A DNA stretch of 64,000 bases from Gonatopus flavifemur (lineage: Eukaryota > Arthropoda > Insecta > Hymenoptera > Dryinidae). The translations under genes and the position numbers were made by a program. Below are positions 62,701 to 64,000 of the stretch, piece after piece. Position 1 is the first letter of the stretch, and the number at the start of each line of letters is the position of its first letter. The notes under the pieces were generated by a model, which was not told the origin of the DNA, ran no database searches, and saw only the letters and a list, made by a program, of their open reading frames with translations. The stretch lies in the NCBI GenBank assembly GCA_018340375.1, contig JAFFJZ010000001.1:53498001-53562000 (forward strand), read 5' to 3'.

Positions 62701-63087
62701 CAATACGTTCAACTTTGAAATCCATTTCACTTAGTAATAGACCATATTTCAGCCAGTAACGGGGAATCAATTGTTGGCCGTTTACCATAGTCGTACATCG
62801 GCTGATTATCGGCTATTTTCATTGCTGGCCTTTCTTATCAGCCAATGGTGGGCCACACTTGTGCCAATGATGTGAATTCATTGTTGGCCATTCAATGGTA
62901 GCCATACATGGGCCGATTATTGACTGTGTTTACATGATCGGGGTTTCCTGTATGGGAGGCTACCTAGCGAGGGTAACCTGATTCTGAGAAAAACTGTCTC
63001 CTACAGCTCCATTCGCGGCCTCATTCACAGGTTGCATTGTATGAGTCCGGTACATCTTTTCCTCAATATTAGTGGTAATTTTTCCAA

Positions 63088-63195
63088 CGTGCAGAGAAAT
63101 TCCCACATCTATCCTATAAAACTCAGAGGAATATGCACTAGCCTCGTATTTTAGAGGAATTTTCTCGAATTCTAGTACACGACTTTTTCAGTGTA
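63088..63195. mobile_element. About 108 bp foldback-like MITE
   Basis: cgtgcagagaaattcccac at the left and ggaattttctcgaattctagtacacgactttttcagtgta at the right. Inner cctataaaactcagaggaa is mirrored by ctcgtattttagaggaat only loosely. Confidence 0.4.
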
Positions 63196-63418
63196 TGTAA
63201 GCGGTACTCCCAACCCTGAGATTTAGCAAATCTGCTAGCGGATACATTTATACAATCTTCCCATCATCCATTGAGTTTAATTTCATTTCTCAAGATCTGG
63301 ATTCTTCGACCTAGGGTCTTTTACCAATCTTTAATAAATAAATGAGTTCGATTAGGGTTTGTAGAATTCATTATGAATTCTTCAGAATTCTTTTTGAATT
63401 TCTGTGCTGTGTGCGATG

Positions 63419-63556
63419 TAGGGATGGACGATGTTTGACAGTATCGATACTTGATGAAAATTTGATAAAATTTTGATCGATAATGTATCAAGTTTGATAT
63501 AGACTCGAAAATTTTTTTATAGAGATATCGATGCTGTCAAATATCGCCCATCCCTA
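63419..63556. mobile_element. 138 bp TIR MITE
   Basis: tagggatggacgatgtttgacagtatcgata is mirrored by tatcgatgctgtcaaatatcgcccatcccta, 31-base ends with four differences. Inner ttgataaaattttgatcgataatg.. also folds. Flanks do not show a clean duplication. Confidence 0.8.
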
Positions 63557-64000
63557 GTGTAACAATAGTCAAAGCTCTGACAATCCTTCTTAAGGCTCAA
63601 GCAGGTTCGAGGTTACCTTAATTAAGCCCTGGAGATGAATTTCTTGTTGGCACATCAAACGATAACATTTTTGTAGTTGTACAATGCAGTTATATTCTAA
63701 ACATCAAAGAACATCACACATATGCCGCATGTATAACTTTTGCACCACACTGAAGATTGAAAAAATGAAAGAAAATTGAATCAAGTCATTAAATAATTCC
63801 CATCATATGTGACTATTCGAAGAAATCATTATTACTGTACTCCAGAATCGTGAAGAATGAATCTTTAATTATCTCGGGAGCTCTGTTTAATTTTTATAAT
63901 TAATTTCAGAGTGGATGAATTGCTTGAAGCCTCCCGATAATGAGAAACGAATGTGAGATGAAATGTGTATAAAAGTTATACAAGGCTTTCTTCGATATGA
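63557..64000. other. Window end: no gene called; one good acceptor site
   Basis: A strong polypyrimidine/acceptor (tttataattaatttcag, ending 63909) is followed by 48 bases ending at a weak donor-like gtgaga. The phase and wording do not match what follows a second SUEL domain, so it is not listed as an exon. Confidence 0.3.

Larger units (their letters stand above)
60547..62956. mobile_element. CCCATACAGG element with GGCCAAT-rich ends, split by a hAT (nest 3)
   Basis: Ends cccatacagg (60547) and cctgtatggg (to 62956). Next to each end lie many short, palindromic copies of ggccaat(a/g)atggg: about ten at 60570-60800 and about ten at 62750-62935, in mirrored order. The 1516 bp element at 61185-62700 lies between. 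No coding sequence. No clear target duplication for this layer. A lone cccatacaggaagctcag at 59325 may be a relic of another copy. Confidence 0.65.
60104..63036. mobile_element. Outermost layer of nest 3
   Basis: Left tgcaacctttaaataaggccgc (60104 on) is mirrored by gcggcctcattcacaggttgca (63015-63036). A third, direct relative tgcaacctttgaatagggttgc stands at 59504, just left of the 509 bp foldback. The two mirrored ends enclose the CCCATACAGG element and the 1516 bp hAT, so this layer would be the oldest. Pairing is limited to about 22 bases, hence moderate confidence. Confidence 0.5.

Noticed and set aside
63910..63957. Possible short exon after a strong acceptor near the window end
   Set aside because: The donor is weak and the reading does not resemble the region after the second SUEL domain. 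Cannot be decided without transcript data.

Overview
This is a 64 kb piece of an animal nuclear genome that is almost entirely intron. It is AT-rich, with no operons, no long open frames and no bacterial-type gene packing. The only host coding sequence I can support is three short plus-strand exons at 276-399, 22376-22525 and 30520-30663. They join in frame through phase-1 introns and encode the end of one SUEL/galactose-binding-lectin domain followed by a complete second one. Two adjacent SUEL domains are the layout of EVA1C (C. elegans EVA-1, a Slit/netrin guidance co-receptor), so I call the gene an insect EVA1C-like gene. Its start lies left of the window. Its stalk, membrane and cytoplasmic parts were not found and probably lie right of it. 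A Mos1-like mariner, the AT-rich introns and the wording of the lectin exons suggest an insect. Hymenopteran is a guess.

The rest is a record of DNA transposons and foldback (palindromic) elements landing in three large introns. Intron 1 (400-22375) holds a 301 bp foldback (6.8 kb), a diverged MITE pair (9.9 and 10.6 kb), a foldback with a second copy at 47.1 kb (13.8 kb), a hAT MITE with an 8 bp target-site duplication (14.1 kb), a degenerate long inverted repeat (14.5-15.3 kb), and a 1282 bp Mos1-type mariner on the minus strand with perfect 29 bp ends and a single-base frameshift (17.3-18.5 kb).

Intron 2 (22526-30519) holds a nest of at least four palindromic elements inside one another (24.07-26.42 kb), a GTC microsatellite, and a foldback that may derive from a Penelope-like element (29.95-30.40 kb).

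The third intron (30664 to the window end) holds a TA-flanked element (38.7 kb), a tRNA-like sequence (39.6 kb), a triple nest that includes a piggyBac-type MITE with TTAA duplications (39.8-40.7 kb), several small foldbacks, a tRNA-derived SINE candidate (50.0 kb), a compositionally distinct block with three canonical 63-82 bp introns that looks like a spliced transcript unit (51.1-51.75 kb), a 598 bp hAT (52.1 kb), and a second deep nest at 59.5-63.0 kb whose core is a 1516 bp hAT element with perfect 25 bp ends and 8 bp duplications.

The most unusual feature is the repeated Russian-doll insertion of palindromic elements into the arms of earlier palindromes. It lets one read the order of insertion, and a few element boundaries are fixed to the base by target-site duplications. 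No RNA gene, CRISPR or bacterial feature is supported. All boundaries were found by eye, and those without a duplication are approximate.
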